Shown: one piece after another, positions 17,742 through 26,412 of the stretch
Numbering within the stretch: position 1 is the stretch's first letter
Layout: every line of letters begins with the position of its first letter
Assembly: GCF_001687105.1 (NCBI RefSeq)
Contig: NZ_CP014595.1
Span: 434,001-498,000 of the forward strand
Source of the DNA: Salipiger sp. CCB-MM3
GTDB lineage: Bacteria; Pseudomonadota; Alphaproteobacteria; Rhodobacterales; Rhodobacteraceae
Length of the DNA: 64,000 nucleotides
Direction of reading: 5' to 3'
Program-made: the position numbers and the translations under genes
Notes under the pieces: generated by a model
Told to the model about the DNA's origin: nothing
What the model saw: only the letters and a program-made list of their open reading frames with translations
Databases searched by the model: none

Positions 17742-18503
17742 TCAGTTGATCAGCTTGGGCTTGGCCGCATGGGTCGCCTGCTTGGGCATCACGCCCAGAC
17801 GCCGCGCCACTTCGGCATAAGCGTCGGTGAGCGAGCCGAGGTCACGGCGGAACACGTCCTTGTCGAGCTTCTGACCGCTCTCGATGTCCCACAGGCGCAT
17901 CGAGTCGGGCGAGATCTCATCGGCGAGGATCAGGCGCTGATAGTCGCCCTCATAGACCCGACCGATCTCGATCTTGAAGTCCACCAGACGGATGCCGACG
18001 CCATACATCAGACCCGACAGGTAGTCGTTCACCCGCAGCGCGAGGCTCAGGATATCATCCATGTCCTGCTGGCTGGCCCAGCCGAAGGCGGCGATATGCT
18101 CTTCGGTGACCAGCGGATCGCCCAGCTTGTCGTCCTTGTAGCAATATTCGACGATCGGGCGCGGCAGCGCGGTGCCCTCTTCGATGCCAAGGCGCTTGGA
18201 CATCGAGCCGGCGGCGTAGTTGCGCACGATCACCTCAAGCGGCACGATCTCGCAGGCGCGGACCAGTTGCTCACGCATGTTCAGCCGCTTCAGGAAGTGC
18301 GTCGGCACGCCGATGCCGTTCAGACCGGTCATGAAGAACTCTGACAGGCGGTTGTTGAGCACGCCCTTGCCTTCGATCACGTCTTTCTTCTGCGCGTTGA
18401 AGGCGGTGGCATCATCCTTGAAGTACTGCACGATGGTGCCCGGTTCGGGGCCTTCGTAGAGGATCTTCGCCTTGCCTTCGTAAATCTTCTTGCGCCGTGC
18501 CAT
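17742..18503 (-). CDS. purC: Phosphoribosylaminoimidazole-succinocarboxamide synthase
   Basis: 253-residue SAICAR synthetase, which couples CAIR and aspartate with ATP. Family segments include [15 protein letters not shown] at the start, [14 protein letters not shown] and [10 protein letters not shown]. The length fits the short bacterial form. Start ATG 18503 follows AAAGGA; the longer upstream frame carries no family sequence. It is the first gene of a purC-purS unit and is divergent from the zeta inhibitor gene. Confidence 0.96.
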   Translation of the reverse strand: MARRKKIYEGKAKILYEGPEPGTIVQYFKDDATAFNAQKKDVIEGKGVLNNRLSEFFMTGLNGIGVPTHFLKRLNMREQLVRACEIVPLEVIVRNYAAGSMSKRLGIEEGTALPRPIVEYCYKDDKLGDPLVTEEHIAAFGWASQQDMDDILSLALRVNDYLSGLMYGVGIRLVDFKIEIGRVYEGDYQRLILADEISPDSMRLWDIESGQKLDKDVFRRDLGSLTDAYAEVARRLGVMPKQATHAAKPKLIN

Positions 18504-18667
18504 GGGAATCCTTTCGCCCGGGGCCGCGTATCGGCCGCTGCGTATCTTGCCGCTCTCATAAATCAAGGCTGCCCCTGCCGCAAGCGCGCTGCTTTGACTT
18601 GAGCCAGCGCAAAGCACGTTACAAACTGAATGCATTAAATAGAGGTCATGTAACGGAGGGGATTCCC

Positions 18668-18982
18668 ATGACCACGTTTGACGACCGCGAACAGGCCTAT
18701 GAAAACAAGTTCGCCCATGATGCTCATCTGAACTTCCGCGCCGAGGTCCGCTGCAACAAGATGCTCGGTCTCTGGGCCGCCGAACAGCTGGGCAAGACCG
18801 GCAATGAGGCCGAAGCCTATGCCAGCGGCATCATCAAGGCCGACCTCGACGAGGCCAGCCATGACGAGGTGATCGCCAGCATCGCCAGCGACCTCGACGG
18901 CAAGGCCAGCGTCGCCGAAGTGACCGCCAAACGTGCCGAGTTTCTGGCCATCGCCCGCAAGGAAGTGCTCGAGGAAAGCTGA
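18668..18982 (+). CDS. F1FO-ATPase inhibitor zeta subunit (DUF1476)
   Basis: 104-residue soluble protein starting [18 protein letters not shown], the hallmark of the DUF1476 family. The Paracoccus denitrificans homolog is the zeta subunit, which blocks ATP hydrolysis by F1 through its N-terminal segment. The remaining sequence is predicted as a four-helix bundle. A strong GGAGGGG ribosome site precedes ATG 18668. No ATP synthase operon is present nearby, as usual for this gene. Confidence 0.88.
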   Translation: MTTFDDREQAYENKFAHDAHLNFRAEVRCNKMLGLWAAEQLGKTGNEAEAYASGIIKADLDEASHDEVIASIASDLDGKASVAEVTAKRAEFLAIARKEVLEES

Positions 18983-19037
18983 CCGCTTCCTTTGGCGCGC
19001 CGCATCCCCGCCCCGCAGCGGCCGGTCCGGCGCGCCG

Positions 19038-20321
19038 TCAGCGCGCGATCACAATATCGGCGCGCAGCCCGCCAAGCGCCTCGCTTTCACCAAGCCGCAG
19101 CACTCCGCCGTGCGCGCGCGCAATGTCCGCCGCGATGGCGAGCCCCAGACCGACGCCCGTGCCCTTGTCCTGATTGCGCGCCGGATCGAGCCGCGAGAAG
19201 GGTTTCATCGCCTCTTCGCGCCGCTCCGGCGGAATGCCCGGGCCATCGTCCTCGACCCGCAGGCGCAGCGAGCGCTCGGTCAGCGTTACCGACACTTCGC
19301 AGTGGCTGCCATAGCGCACCGCATTGCCCACGAGGTTCTCGAGCGCCCGGCGCAGCGCCACGGGCCGCACGTTCACCTCGCCGCTGCCCTCGACCCGCCC
19401 CATCGCGACTGGCTTGCCGCCGCGCTGCGCGTCGGCGACCACCGAAGAGGCCAGCGCAACCGGGTCCACCGGCTCTGCCTCGCCCTCCTGGGAATTGCCC
19501 CGGGCGAACTCCAGAAAAGCGTCGATCAGCTTTTGCATGTCGTCGACGTCGCGCTCCAAGGGCTCGCGGTCCTCATCGTCCAGCATCGACAGCCCCAGCC
19601 GCAGCCGGGTGATCGGCGTGCGCAGGTCGTGGCTGACCCCCGAAAGCATCATCGTGCGCTGCTCGATCTGCCGTTCGATCCGGTTGCGCATGTCCAGAAA
19701 GGCGCTGCCCGCCGCCCGCACTTCGACCGCCCCGCCCGGCTGATAGGGCACGTGACGCCCGCGCCCAAACGCCTCGGCCGCCTCGGCGAGCCGGGTGATC
19801 GGCCGCAGCTGGTTGCGCAGGTAGAAAAAGGCGATGACCGTCATCAGCACGCCAAAGAACAGCATATTGACCAGCAACTGATGCGGGTTCGACGCCGAGG
19901 CCCGTTGGCGCGAGAATTCGACGCGGTAGAGCGTTTCGTCGGCCTGCCGCAGATAAAGCTGCACATCATTGTCATTGGGCAGCATCACCCGCTCTACACC
20001 CTGCAATTGCCGCGCCAGAGTTTCGGCGACCACAATGCCGGAAAAGTCGTACCAGCGCCGTGCGTCGGCCTCAGGCAGCGCCGCGTCATCCACGATGCGC
20101 ATGCTCAGCCCCAGCGGCGCCGCCGCCTCCGGCGCTTTCAAGGCATAGGCGATGTCGCGCGCCACGCCGCGGGTCATCTGCTGCGAGACCCCTTCAAAAT
20201 GCCGCTGCACGAAGACAACCGACACCACCAGCTGAATGGTGAACACCGGCAGCACGAGGATCAGCGCCGCCCGTGCATAGATGCCGCGGGGCATATAGCG
20301 TTTGAGCCATTGGAAAAACAT
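19038..20321 (-). CDS. EnvZ-type membrane sensor histidine kinase
   Basis: 427-residue inner-membrane kinase. The first membrane helix is at about 15-38, a periplasmic domain extends to about 155, and the second helix at about 158-178. A HAMP segment (LRPITRLAEAAEAFG) leads to the H-box SGVSHDLRTPITR near residue 226 and an ATPase domain (ALENLVGNAVRYG, DDGPGIP, GVGLGLAIA). This is the EnvZ/OmpR family layout. Unusually, no response regulator gene precedes it; the upstream neighbour is a divergent MBL hydrolase. The only OmpR-type regulator in view lies at 21701-22447 on the opposite strand. Start ATG 20321 has AGGGG upstream. Confidence 0.88.
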   Translation of the reverse strand: MFFQWLKRYMPRGIYARAALILVLPVFTIQLVVSVVFVQRHFEGVSQQMTRGVARDIAYALKAPEAAAPLGLSMRIVDDAALPEADARRWYDFSGIVVAETLARQLQGVERVMLPNDNDVQLYLRQADETLYRVEFSRQRASASNPHQLLVNMLFFGVLMTVIAFFYLRNQLRPITRLAEAAEAFGRGRHVPYQPGGAVEVRAAGSAFLDMRNRIERQIEQRTMMLSGVSHDLRTPITRLRLGLSMLDDEDREPLERDVDDMQKLIDAFLEFARGNSQEGEAEPVDPVALASSVVADAQRGGKPVAMGRVEGSGEVNVRPVALRRALENLVGNAVRYGSHCEVSVTLTERSLRLRVEDDGPGIPPERREEAMKPFSRLDPARNQDKGTGVGLGLAIAADIARAHGGVLRLGESEALGGLRADIVIAR

Positions 20322-20374
20322 GGGATACCCCTAGCCTGAGGCGCTGCCGCGCCCCCCTGCACATGAGGCGCAAG

Positions 20375-21289
20375 ATGATCGATCCGCAGCCAGACTTCCA
20401 GCCCCGCCCCGGCTACGCCGAACCGCTCGGCCCCGGGCTGCGCCGGATTCTGGCCCCCAACCCCTCGCCGATGACCTATCGCGGCACCAACACCTATCTG
20501 CTGGGCACGCGCGCTCTGGCGGTGATCGACCCCGGTCCCGCCGATGAGGTCCACCTACAGGCGATACTCGCCGCTCTCTCGCCCGGCCAGCGCATCAGCC
20601 ATATCCTCGTCACCCACGCGCATCTCGATCACTCCCCGCTCGCCCGTCCGTTGGCCAAGGCCACCGGCGCGCCGGTGCTTGCCTTCGGCGATGCCACCGC
20701 CGGACGCAGCCCCGAGATGCAGGTGCTAGCCGAAACCGGGCTCGCTGGCGGGGGCGAAGGCGTGGATGCGGGATTCACCCCCGATGAGCGGCTGGCGGAC
20801 GGCGCGCGGATCGAGGGGGACGGCTGGCAGATCGAGGCGCTGCACACGCCGGGCCATTTCGGCAATCATCTGAGCTTTGCCTGCGGCGACATCCTGTTCT
20901 CCGGCGATCTGGTCATGGGCTGGGCCAGTTCGCTGGTCTCTCCCCCCGATGGCGATCTTGGGGACTTCATGCGCTCGCTCGAAAAGCTGCGCGCGCGCGA
21001 CTGGCGCTGCTTCCATCCCGGCCATGGCGCCCCGGTCGAGGCCCCGGCAGAGCGGCTGGATGCCCTCTATGCGCACCGCCGCGCCCGTGAGGCCGCGATC
21101 CTCGAAGCGCTCGCCCGCGGCCCTGCCGATGCCGCCCAACTGGCCCGCCTGATCTACCACGACACAGACCCCGCCCTGCTGCCCGCCGCGACCCGCAATG
21201 TGCTGGCCCATCTGGTCGACCTCACCCAGCGTAAGGCTGTCATTCCGCAAGGGAAACTTTCGAAATCCTCTTCGTTTTCAGTGATTTGA
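20375..21289 (+). CDS. Metallo-beta-lactamase-fold hydrolase (LACTB2-like)
   Basis: 304-residue protein of the MBL superfamily. The zinc signature is THAHLDHS (HxHxDH type), with further ligands in HTPGHFGNH, the aspartate in FSGDLVMGW and HPGHG. A C-terminal winged-helix-like region (about residues 225-290) matches the LACTB2/ELAC-like group, which includes RNA endonucleases and thioesterases. Start chosen at ATG 20375 because GAGG lies six bases before it; an ATG at 20363 lacks a site. Substrate unknown. Confidence 0.82.
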   Translation: MIDPQPDFQPRPGYAEPLGPGLRRILAPNPSPMTYRGTNTYLLGTRALAVIDPGPADEVHLQAILAALSPGQRISHILVTHAHLDHSPLARPLAKATGAPVLAFGDATAGRSPEMQVLAETGLAGGGEGVDAGFTPDERLADGARIEGDGWQIEALHTPGHFGNHLSFACGDILFSGDLVMGWASSLVSPPDGDLGDFMRSLEKLRARDWRCFHPGHGAPVEAPAERLDALYAHRRAREAAILEALARGPADAAQLARLIYHDTDPALLPAATRNVLAHLVDLTQRKAVIPQGKLSKSSSFSVI

Positions 21290-21369
21290 AAGAAAAATGC
21301 AGCCTATCGCAGAAAAATGCAAAAAACCTCTGGACGCCCGGAGTCGGCATTGCTAGATACGCCCCACGT

Positions 21370-21444
21370 TCCGGCGTAGCTCAGCGGTAGAGCAGTTGAC
21401 TGTTAATCAATTGGTCGTAGGTTCGATCCCTACCGCCGGAGCCA
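21370..21444 (+). tRNA. tRNA-Asn (anticodon GTT)
   Basis: 75-nt cloverleaf including encoded CCA. The acceptor stem TCCGGCG (21370-21376) pairs with CGCCGGA (21434-21440), with G discriminator and CCA 21442-21444. The anticodon stem GTTGA/TCAAT encloses loop CTGTTAA with anticodon GTT at 21402-21404. The T-arm carries GGTTCGATCCC. Confidence 0.97.
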
Positions 21445-21473
21445 ACTTCCCCTAAAAGGAAGCTGGCAAAGTC

Positions 21474-21504
21474 AAAAAAGCGATCCTCCGGGATCGCTTT
21501 TTTT
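21474..21504. terminator. Bidirectional terminator after tRNA-Asn
   Basis: Perfect eight-bp stem AGCGATCC (21479-21486) and GGATCGCT (21491-21498) with TCCG loop, flanked by six A on the left and seven T on the right. It ends the tRNA-Asn transcript and could also stop antisense transcription. Confidence 0.92.
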
Positions 21505-21700
21505 GCTTCCAGCGCAGCCTGAACAGTCGCGTCCGCGAGCGCGATGGTTCGTCGGGCATCGCCTGCGATTGCTGCGATCATTGATTGCTGCGTGATCACA
21601 AGCCACACTCATAAGCTGTAAAACACATTGGATTTTTAGAATTTACGCATTTCTCCCACTGAGTTCTGTTAATTTAAAAGTGCTATCTTGGAGACGCGTT

Positions 21701-22447
21701 ATGGGTGCCGTGAATATTCTCGTCGTTGACGACGAGACAGCCGTGCTTGAGATTCTCCGAAAGGGGTTCGAAGCTGAAGGCTGGACGGTGCATGTGGCGC
21801 AAAGCCCTTCGGCCATGTTCGAGGCGCTCAAAACCCATTCCATCGATCTCGTCACACTGGATCTGGTGCATGGTCAGGACGATGGCCTTGAACTGGCCCG
21901 AACATTGCGGGCGAGCTGGAACATCCCGATCCTGATGATCTCGGGCCGCACCGGCGCTTACGACCGTATTCGGGGGCTGGAATCGGGGGCTGATGATTAC
22001 ATCGCAAAACCCTTCCACATCCGCGAGGTCGTGCTTCGGGTGCGCCGCACGCTGGAGCTATATGGCCGTGAGCTTTCGGGCCACGACAACCTGCTTTTCG
22101 ATCACACGGTCTTCGACCCAGAGCGCGGCATCGTGCAGCATTTCGATGGAACGCCCGTGGACCTCACCGGTATCGAGCTGAAATTGCTGGAGCTTTTCGT
22201 GCGCCACCCGGGCCGCATCCTGAGCCGGGATGAGATCTCCCAGAGCCTGCACGGGCGCGACTGGTCGCCCGAGGATCGCACCATCGACGGCCATGTGGCC
22301 CGCCTGCGGCGCAAGCTCGGCACCTCACCCGATGTGGTCAATCTGATCCGATCGGTGCGCGGCGTCGGCTATGTCTTCACCGGCGATGTGCAGGTCGCAC
22401 GCAGCGCAGCAGCCACGACCCTGCGTGCGCGCAACCGCCTTCAATGA
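21701..22447 (+). CDS. OmpR/PhoB-family response regulator
   Basis: 248-residue regulator. The receiver domain (about residues 5-118) has the acidic pair DD at 10-11, phosphoacceptor Asp54 (LVTLDLVHG), a conserved Ser in MISGR, and Lys in YIAKPF. The C-terminal winged helix (about 140-235) carries the DNA-binding helix near TIDGHVARLRRKLG and the wing RGVGYVFTG. Start chosen at ATG 21701 because TTGGAG lies seven bases upstream. No sensor kinase adjoins it. The unpaired EnvZ-type kinase 1.4 kb away is a possible partner (inference). Confidence 0.9.
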   Translation: MGAVNILVVDDETAVLEILRKGFEAEGWTVHVAQSPSAMFEALKTHSIDLVTLDLVHGQDDGLELARTLRASWNIPILMISGRTGAYDRIRGLESGADDYIAKPFHIREVVLRVRRTLELYGRELSGHDNLLFDHTVFDPERGIVQHFDGTPVDLTGIELKLLELFVRHPGRILSRDEISQSLHGRDWSPEDRTIDGHVARLRRKLGTSPDVVNLIRSVRGVGYVFTGDVQVARSAAATTLRARNRLQ

Positions 22448-22768
22448 CCCAGTTTAACGCGCCGCGTGCCCTCTTGCCGCGTTGACTGCCGTCAATGATC
22501 TGCCCTGCGGATGCGTGCATAGTTGAGGTGTTCGCGGCTCAGGCGTCCCCAAGCTCTTCCGGTTCGCATGCCGGATACCGCGAACGTCGCCGCCGACCCG
22601 GCTTTCTCCGTTCCGAGCCATGGTCGGCGGCGCCCCTGCCCGGGCAGCGCCCGCTCGGTACCGCTTCTGTCGGGTAGATTACACAAATCTGCAAAAATCT
22701 CTTCATGACATCATATTCGATTCTCGGAAACCATAGAGACGCAAGTGGTACGCAAAGGGGGGGAACCT
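22448..22768 (+). promoter_or_regulatory. 321-bp upstream region of the FNR-type gene
   Basis: No gene is supported in this stretch. It carries the TTGAC-TGCC-GTCAA palindrome (listed separately) near its left end and becomes AT-rich from about 22680 to 22740, where the promoter of the FNR-type gene is expected. GGGGGGA at about 22757-22764 is the ribosome site. Confidence 0.45.
22482..22495. promoter_or_regulatory. FNR-family-type palindrome upstream of the FNR-type gene
   Basis: TTGAC-TGCC-GTCAA is a perfect palindrome with the spacing of an FNR/Dnr box (consensus TTGAYN4RTCAA). It lies 274 bp upstream of the FNR-type start, which is far for direct promoter control, but consistent with autoregulation if transcription starts well upstream. 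Confidence 0.5.
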
Positions 22769-23620
22769 GTGCAGACACGCGTTTTGGAACGGGAGTTTAC
22801 CGCGTCTCGCTGTCGAAATTGCGCGGCGCGGGAGGGAGGGTTCTGCAGTTTGCTGGACCCGGATTCAGTTAATGCATTTTCAGCACATAGCGCGCGGACG
22901 CTCTATCCGCAGGACACCGAACTTGTGGCGCAGGGCGATAGCTGCGACCGGGTCGGCGTCATCGCCAGCGGGCTGATCAAGCTGCAAACCCTCACCGAAA
23001 GTGGCGAAGAACATCTTCTGCAGGTGCTGCGAAGTGGTCAGCTCGTCAGCGTCGCAAGGAATGCGCCCAGCCGGTTTTCGTGGCAGACGGCGACGGCGTC
23101 AGAGATCTGCTGGATGCCGCAGAAGGCGTGGGAGAGCTTCTTGACGGAGCGCCCGCAGCACTTCCAGTCGTACATGAAGACGACGCTCTACCAGCTTGAA
23201 CAGATGCAGTTATTTCTGATCAACATGCGCGGCAGAAACACCCTGCAACGGGTGGCGCTCTGGCTGGTGGAGGAATTGCTGAACGGTGCCGAGATCGAGG
23301 CCGCGCTGCACGTCCAGCTTTCGCGGCGCGATCTTGCCTCCTTGCTCGACATGACGGTCGAGACGCTCTGCCGCTCGTTGCGACAGTTGCAGGACGGCGG
23401 CGCCATTCGCCTGCCAAAGCCGGACCGGGTGGAGATCGCCGATTTCACCACGCTGCAGCAGATGGCGGGCTGCAGCGAGAGCGGCGCGGGCGACATTCAC
23501 GCCCTGCCGCCCAGAGGGCGCAGTCAAAGCCGCGGCGCGGACGGCTGGCGCAATGCCGAGGCGGACAATGACGCACGGCGGCCCGCCTCGCGCGGCAAGC
23601 CGCCTCGGCGAAGCAAGTGA
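22769..23620 (+). CDS. FNR/CRP-family Fe-S oxygen-responsive regulator
   Basis: 283-residue regulator. Cysteines 15, 18 and 26 (CRNCAAREGGFC) plus Cys114 (SEICWM) match the four ligands of the FNR [4Fe-4S] cluster. A cyclic-nucleotide-fold domain spans about 40-150, and the helix-turn-helix is at about 195-230 with VETLCRSL. In FNR this recognition helix reads ExxSR; here Ser is Cys. A Gly/Arg-rich tail of about 40 residues is longer than usual. The start is taken as GTG 22769 behind GGGGGGA. It is convergent with the APH/kinase gene. It is the likely regulator of the FNR box at 6900. Confidence 0.85.
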   Translation: MQTRVLEREFTASRCRNCAAREGGFCSLLDPDSVNAFSAHSARTLYPQDTELVAQGDSCDRVGVIASGLIKLQTLTESGEEHLLQVLRSGQLVSVARNAPSRFSWQTATASEICWMPQKAWESFLTERPQHFQSYMKTTLYQLEQMQLFLINMRGRNTLQRVALWLVEELLNGAEIEAALHVQLSRRDLASLLDMTVETLCRSLRQLQDGGAIRLPKPDRVEIADFTTLQQMAGCSESGAGDIHALPPRGRSQSRGADGWRNAEADNDARRPASRGKPPRRSK

Positions 23621-23647
23621 CACGGCAGGCAAGTCCGGTGTGAGGGG

Positions 23648-25228
23648 TCACCCATCAGCGCCGGGCTTGCCGGACAGTCTCTTGCCGAGCACCCGGCGCG
23701 CGCCCGCAAGGGTCTCGGCAGGCGTGGCCGAGGCGTCGAGACGGTGCCAAACGCTTGCTCCGGCCACCCCTTCGTCCAGATCACCGGCGCCGCGCGCGAT
23801 CTGCGCCCGCAGCACGGAAACATCCGCGTCGGAGGCATCGCCATGGCGGGCGGCGACCCGTGCCTCCAGCACCGGCACCGGAGCCTCCAGCCAGAGCCCG
23901 TGGAACCCGGCCCCTGCCTCTTGGGCGACTGCCCCGGCGGCTCTGCGCAGTGCCGGGTCGGTGAAGGTCGCATCCAGAACCACCGATTGCCCTGCCGCCA
24001 GCAGCACCGCGGCCCGCTCCAACATGCGTTCATAGACCGCCTCGCGCCGGCCCAAGGCGTAGTTTTCAGCACCCAGCCGCCCTGCGCTCCGCCCCTGTTT
24101 GCGCTCGAGATCCGAGGACAGCAGCACCGCGCCGGGCAAGGCCCCTAGACCGGGCGCAAGTGCGCGGGCCAGAACGCTTTTGCCGCTGCCAGAAAAGCCG
24201 CCCACCGCGAGCAGAACGGCGGCTGGCGGGTGCAGCGCCCGCACCGCAAGCGAGAGATAAGACGACACCTCGGCCGCACTCGCGCCAATGCGCCGCCGCG
24301 CCGCGTCGGTCTGCAATAGCACCATGGCGCGGATCGCCGCCCGGACCGATAGAAACAGCGGCAAGGCCGCAAGGCCCGCATCCTCGGCGCCTCGCGCCTC
24401 GCGCAGCCATGCGTCGAGCACCCGGCAGGCCTGCCGCGGCAGCCCGCGATGGCACAGGTCCATGACCAGAAACGCCACGTCGTAGAGCACATCGCAGGTG
24501 CCCAAGGTCTCGTCGAATTCCAAGGCGTCGAACAGCACCGGCTGGCCGTCGATGCGCACGAGGTTGCGCAGGTGCAGATCGCCATGAGCACGGCGCACGT
24601 GGCCTGCCGCGCCGCGCGCCTCCAGCACGTCGCCCTGCTCTGCCAGCGCCGCGCGCGCCGCCGCCTGCCATTCGGGCAAAGCCTCGGTTCCCAGTGTCTC
24701 GGTTCCGGGGGCCTGCGCGAACTCGGCGAGCACCCGGTCAAGCTCGGCCAGTATCTCGGCGATGAGCCTGCGGCCAGACACGCGCCGCTCCGGCGCTGCC
24801 GCGTGGTAGCGCGCGATCGCCGCGCCGGTCTGCAGCGCCAACGCATCGTCAAAAGCGCAGCGCGCGGCGATGGCCTCAAACTCCTCCTCCGCAGGAAAGC
24901 GCCACATGCGCAGCACCCAATCCACCACCGGACCACTGCCGCCAAGCTGCAGCCCGCGCGCGCCGCGCGTCACCGGCAGAACGTCGCGGTAGATCTGCGG
25001 CGCGGCGGGCGCGTTGAGGTCCAACTCGCGCAACAGCATCTCATGGCGCAGCTCGACGGTGCTCAGGTCCATGTAGTCATAGGTGACCGCGCGCTTCAGT
25101 TTCAGCGCGGTATCGCCGCAAAGGAAGACATAGGCGCCGTGGGTCTCGACCACCTCCACCGGCTCCGTTGCTCCCGCCTCGAAGGCCGCGCCGGACGACA
25201 GGAAGGCCACTGTCTGGGTTTGCGTCAT
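23648..25228 (-). CDS. Fusion of aminoglycoside-phosphotransferase-like domain and AAA_33 P-loop kinase
   Basis: 526-residue cytoplasmic protein. The N-terminal about 330 residues resemble the APH/choline-kinase fold, with the catalytic HGDLHLRNLV motif and a DALEFD metal segment. The C-terminal about 185 residues form a P-loop kinase with Walker A GGFSGSGKS and a later VVLDATF strand. This two-domain arrangement is a recurrent conserved protein in proteobacteria, with unknown substrate; it should not be read as an antibiotic-resistance gene. Start ATG 25228 follows GGAGAAGAG. The downstream neighbour is the convergent FNR-type gene. Confidence 0.82.
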   Translation of the reverse strand: MTQTQTVAFLSSGAAFEAGATEPVEVVETHGAYVFLCGDTALKLKRAVTYDYMDLSTVELRHEMLLRELDLNAPAAPQIYRDVLPVTRGARGLQLGGSGPVVDWVLRMWRFPAEEEFEAIAARCAFDDALALQTGAAIARYHAAAPERRVSGRRLIAEILAELDRVLAEFAQAPGTETLGTEALPEWQAAARAALAEQGDVLEARGAAGHVRRAHGDLHLRNLVRIDGQPVLFDALEFDETLGTCDVLYDVAFLVMDLCHRGLPRQACRVLDAWLREARGAEDAGLAALPLFLSVRAAIRAMVLLQTDAARRRIGASAAEVSSYLSLAVRALHPPAAVLLAVGGFSGSGKSVLARALAPGLGALPGAVLLSSDLERKQGRSAGRLGAENYALGRREAVYERMLERAAVLLAAGQSVVLDATFTDPALRRAAGAVAQEAGAGFHGLWLEAPVPVLEARVAARHGDASDADVSVLRAQIARGAGDLDEGVAGASVWHRLDASATPAETLAGARRVLGKRLSGKPGADG

Positions 25229-25434
25229 GGCTCTTCTCCGGGTTTCGCCGCCATCCTAGACGGGTTTGTGTGACGCCACATTGACCTGCCGCAAGCTTTC
25301 AGGCCCGCCCGGAGGCTGACCTCGCGCCGCGATGCGCGATGCCCGTTTCCCTCGCCCGTCAAAGCGGTTACGCCGAGACCCAAGGGCGGCCCGCCAGCCG
25401 CGCCACGCCCCGGGCCAAATGCAAGGAGACCGAG

Positions 25435-26391
25435 ATGACCGAGCGCCAGCTCAACCAGCCGCTCAGCGGCAACGCCATGCCCCGCACCGGCGGCCCGGCG
25501 ACGATGATGCGCCTGCCCGCCGCCGAGAGCGCCGAAGGGCTCGACGCCTGCTTCCTCGGCATCCCGATGGATATCGGCACCTCCAACCGACCCGGCACAA
25601 GGCTTGGCCCGCGCCAGATCCGCGACGAAAGCCGGATGATCCGCCCTTACAATATGGCCACCGGCGCCGCGCCTTTCGAGCATCTGCAGGTGGCCGACAT
25701 CGGCGATGTGCCGATCAACCTCTATGATCTGAAGAAATCGGTGGAAATCATCGCCGAGCACTATCGCGGCGTGCTGGCGCATGGCGTGGTGCCGCTGACG
25801 CTGGGCGGCGATCACACGCTCACATGGCCGATCCTGCGCGCCATCAAGGAACGTCACGGCCCGGTGGCGCTGATCCATGTGGACGCCCATTCCGACACCA
25901 ACGAAGAGATGTTCGGCGAGACCGCCGCGCATGGCTGCCCGTTCCGCCGGGCGTGGGAAGAGGGCTGCCTGCAGAACGACAAAGTGTTCCAGATCGGCCT
26001 GCGCGGCACCGGCTATGCCGCCGATGATTTCGACTGGGGCCGCAGGCAGGGCTGGACCTGCATTCAGGCCGAAGAGTGCTGGCACAAGTCGCTGAGCCCG
26101 CTGATGGCCGAGATCCGTGCCAAGATCGGCGATGCGCCGGTTTATCTCTCCTACGATATCGACAGTCTCGACCCGGCCTTTGCGCCCGGCACCGGTACCG
26201 TCGAGGTGGGCGGGCTGACCACAATGCAGGGGCTCGAGATCATCCGCGGCTGCGCGGGGCTGAACCTCGTGGGCTGCGATCTGGTCGAGGTCTCGCCGCC
26301 CTATGACCCTTCGGGCAACACCGCGGTGATCGCGGCGAATTTCCTCTACGAGATGCTCTGCGCCCTGCCCGGCGTGCCGCAAGGCCGCTGA
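25435..26391 (+). CDS. Agmatinase-family ureohydrolase
   Basis: 318-residue manganese enzyme of the arginase/agmatinase superfamily. Metal ligands are visible in GGDHT, HVDAHSDT and SYDIDSLDP. The full-length fold with LGIPMDIGTSNRPGTRLGP near the N-terminus is typical of agmatinase, guanidinobutyrase and guanidine-hydrolase relatives, which all release urea. Start chosen at ATG 25435 with AAGGAG six bases upstream. No transporter or polyamine genes adjoin it, so the exact guanidino substrate cannot be assigned. Confidence 0.85.
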   Translation: MTERQLNQPLSGNAMPRTGGPATMMRLPAAESAEGLDACFLGIPMDIGTSNRPGTRLGPRQIRDESRMIRPYNMATGAAPFEHLQVADIGDVPINLYDLKKSVEIIAEHYRGVLAHGVVPLTLGGDHTLTWPILRAIKERHGPVALIHVDAHSDTNEEMFGETAAHGCPFRRAWEEGCLQNDKVFQIGLRGTGYAADDFDWGRRQGWTCIQAEECWHKSLSPLMAEIRAKIGDAPVYLSYDIDSLDPAFAPGTGTVEVGGLTTMQGLEIIRGCAGLNLVGCDLVEVSPPYDPSGNTAVIAANFLYEMLCALPGVPQGR

Positions 26392-26412
26392 CGGGCGCTT
26401 GGCGCGCCGTTC

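Noticed and set aside
21381..21608. Minus-strand open frame ending in RDRTYDQLINSQLLYR
   Set aside because: This tail is the antisense translation of tRNA-Asn, a known cause of false gene calls. The rest has no family features or ribosome site.
21370..21700. Integrated element using tRNA-Asn as attachment site
   Set aside because: No integrase and no duplicated tRNA 3' end are seen in the downstream sequence.
23648..25228. Aminoglycoside-resistance gene
   Set aside because: The APH fold is fused to a P-loop kinase in a conserved housekeeping-like arrangement; nothing supports a drug substrate.
25229..25434. Guanidine riboswitch before the agmatinase-family gene
   Set aside because: The conserved core sequences of the known guanidine motifs could not be recognised.
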